Under the pieces are notes generated by a model. It was given only the letters and a program-made list of their open reading frames with translations. It ran no database searches and had not been told where the DNA came from. Position numbers and translations under genes: made by a program. A DNA stretch of 64,000 nt. Source: Phycisphaerae bacterium. GTDB taxonomy: Bacteria > Planctomycetota > Phycisphaerae > UBA1845 > PWPN01. This document shows positions 63,244-64,000 of this stretch, one piece after another (positions within the stretch are counted from its first letter, which is position 1; each line of letters starts with the position of its first letter). Location of the stretch: contig JAGNEZ010000022.1 of assembly GCA_018003015.1 (NCBI GenBank), positions 1 through 64,000 of the forward strand, given 5' to 3'.

Positions 63244-64000
63244 TCACCCGGCGATGCGAGTGAGGACGATGGTGTCGTTCTGGCCACCGAAACCGAAGCT
63301 GTTGCTGAGGGCGGCGTCGACGGTGGCCTTGCGGGCCTTGTTGGGGACGTAGTCCAGCGGGCAGTTGGGATCGGGGTTGGCGTAGTTGGTCGTCGGCGGC
63401 AGAACGCCGTCGCGGATCGCCAGCACGCAGGTGATCAATTCGACGGCTCCGGCCGCGGCGATCAGGTGACCCATCATGCTCTTGATCGAGCTGACCGGCA
63501 CCTTGGTCGCGAACTCCTTGAACACGCCCTGAATAGCCAGGCTCTCGATCTTGTCGTTCTCCTCCGTGCCCGTGCCATGGGCGGAGATGTAATCGATCGT
63601 CTCGGGCTTGACACCGGCGTCCTCGAGGGCCAGCCGCATCGCGGCGATGCCACCCCGGCCGTCCTCGTGAATATCCGTGACCCGGAAGGCGTCGGCGGTC
63701 GAGCCGAAGCCGGCAATCTCGGCCAGGATGCGGGCGCCCCGGCGTCGGGCATGCTCGTACTCCTCGAGGATGACGATGCCCGCGCCCTCGCCGAGGACGA
63801 AGCCGTCGCGGGTCCGGTCGAATGGCCGGCTGGCGGTCAGGCAGGAATCGTTGCGTGTGGAGAGCGCGGTCAGGCGATTGAAACCGGTGACGCCGAAGGG
63901 GTGGATCATGCTGTGCGTGCCGCCGGAAATGATCACATCGACATCACCGCGGCGAATGAGATTGGTCGCCTCGCCCATGGCCTGAGTGCTGGCGGCGCAG
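63244..64000 (-). CDS. fabF: Beta-ketoacyl-ACP synthase II (C-terminal part, cut by window end)
   Basis: The visible 252 residues start at the catalytic Cys (CAASTQAMGEA) and include RPFDRTRDGFVLGEGAGI, SAHGTGTEEND with the first catalytic His, and SIKSMMGHLIAAAGAVE with the second His. The end NSFGFGGQND is typical. The enzyme condenses malonyl-ACP with acyl-ACP in fatty acid elongation. The N-terminal about 165 residues lie beyond the window. It converges with the zinc-ribbon protein gene. Confidence 0.93.
   Translation of the reverse strand, partial: CAASTQAMGEATNLIRRGDVDVIISGGTHSMIHPFGVTGFNRLTALSTRNDSCLTASRPFDRTRDGFVLGEGAGIVILEEYEHARRRGARILAEIAGFGSTADAFRVTDIHEDGRGGIAAMRLALEDAGVKPETIDYISAHGTGTEENDKIESLAIQGVFKEFATKVPVSSIKSMMGHLIAAAGAVELITCVLAIRDGVLPPTTNYANPDPNCPLDYVPNKARKATVDAALSNSFGFGGQNDTIVLTRIAG

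Noticed and set aside
1-64000. CRISPR arrays, insertion sequences, rRNA and tRNA genes
   Set aside because: I saw no regularly spaced repeats, transposase motifs or conserved RNA-gene motifs in the reading.

Overview
The window reads as a high-GC chromosomal segment of a planctomycete, most like the Phycisphaerae. The grounds are pseudopilins with a GFTLIE leader and a DG-containing C-terminal segment, a PEP-CTERM protein, a dockerin-ended protein, Tat-exported Gfo/Idh/MocA and TIM-barrel proteins, very large envelope proteins with a recurring PYxxL...LW motif, and a complete BamA, which points to an outer membrane. There is no phage, IS element, CRISPR array, rRNA or tRNA that I can see.

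Layout. 1-2240: two small lipoproteins (one BamE-like) and a Cof-type HAD phosphatase. 2290-6650: a broken GrpB remnant, a GH127 arabinofuranosidase-type enzyme and a cardiolipin synthase. 6600-11680: an orphan HTH-like protein, then two tandem PhoPQ-related hydrolases flanking a Tat-exported TIM-barrel protein. 11690-17400 (minus strand): CPA2 antiporter, pseudopilin, NadA and a B12-binding radical SAM protein. 17700-24060 (plus): a polytopic membrane protein, phosphofructokinase, a DUF6125-like protein and a GH38-type enzyme. 24190-31060: Gfo/Idh/MocA oxidoreductase, zinc-ribbon protein, GH65 phosphorylase with beta-phosphoglucomutase, sugar isomerase and PHP phosphoesterase. 31450-37240: membrane metallophosphoesterase, BamA and asparagine synthetase. 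37530-48860: two giant envelope proteins built from three copies of one module. 48950-56770: pseudopilins, a large secreted TIM-barrel protein, and two paralogous secreted proteins ending in PEP-CTERM or dockerin. 56850-61100: URO-D family protein, TruA, GT4 glycosyltransferase and a DMT transporter. 61820-64000: pseudopilin, a membrane zinc-ribbon protein and the C-terminal part of FabF.

Taken together the genes suggest a saprophyte that digests complex glycans outside the cytoplasm (GH127, GH38, unassigned TIM barrels, esterase-like hydrolases). It would then process the sugars inside by phosphorolysis (GH65 plus beta-PGM), oxidoreduction and isomerisation, feeding phosphofructokinase.

The most interesting signals are: the three-module giant envelope protein pair; a set of genes whose -10 hexamer lies only 7-8 nt before the start codon with no Shine-Dalgarno, which predicts leaderless mRNAs; a DMT transporter whose best start is an ATC codon; a decayed NuoE-like [2Fe-2S] gene; and sister secreted proteins with alternative C-terminal sorting modules.
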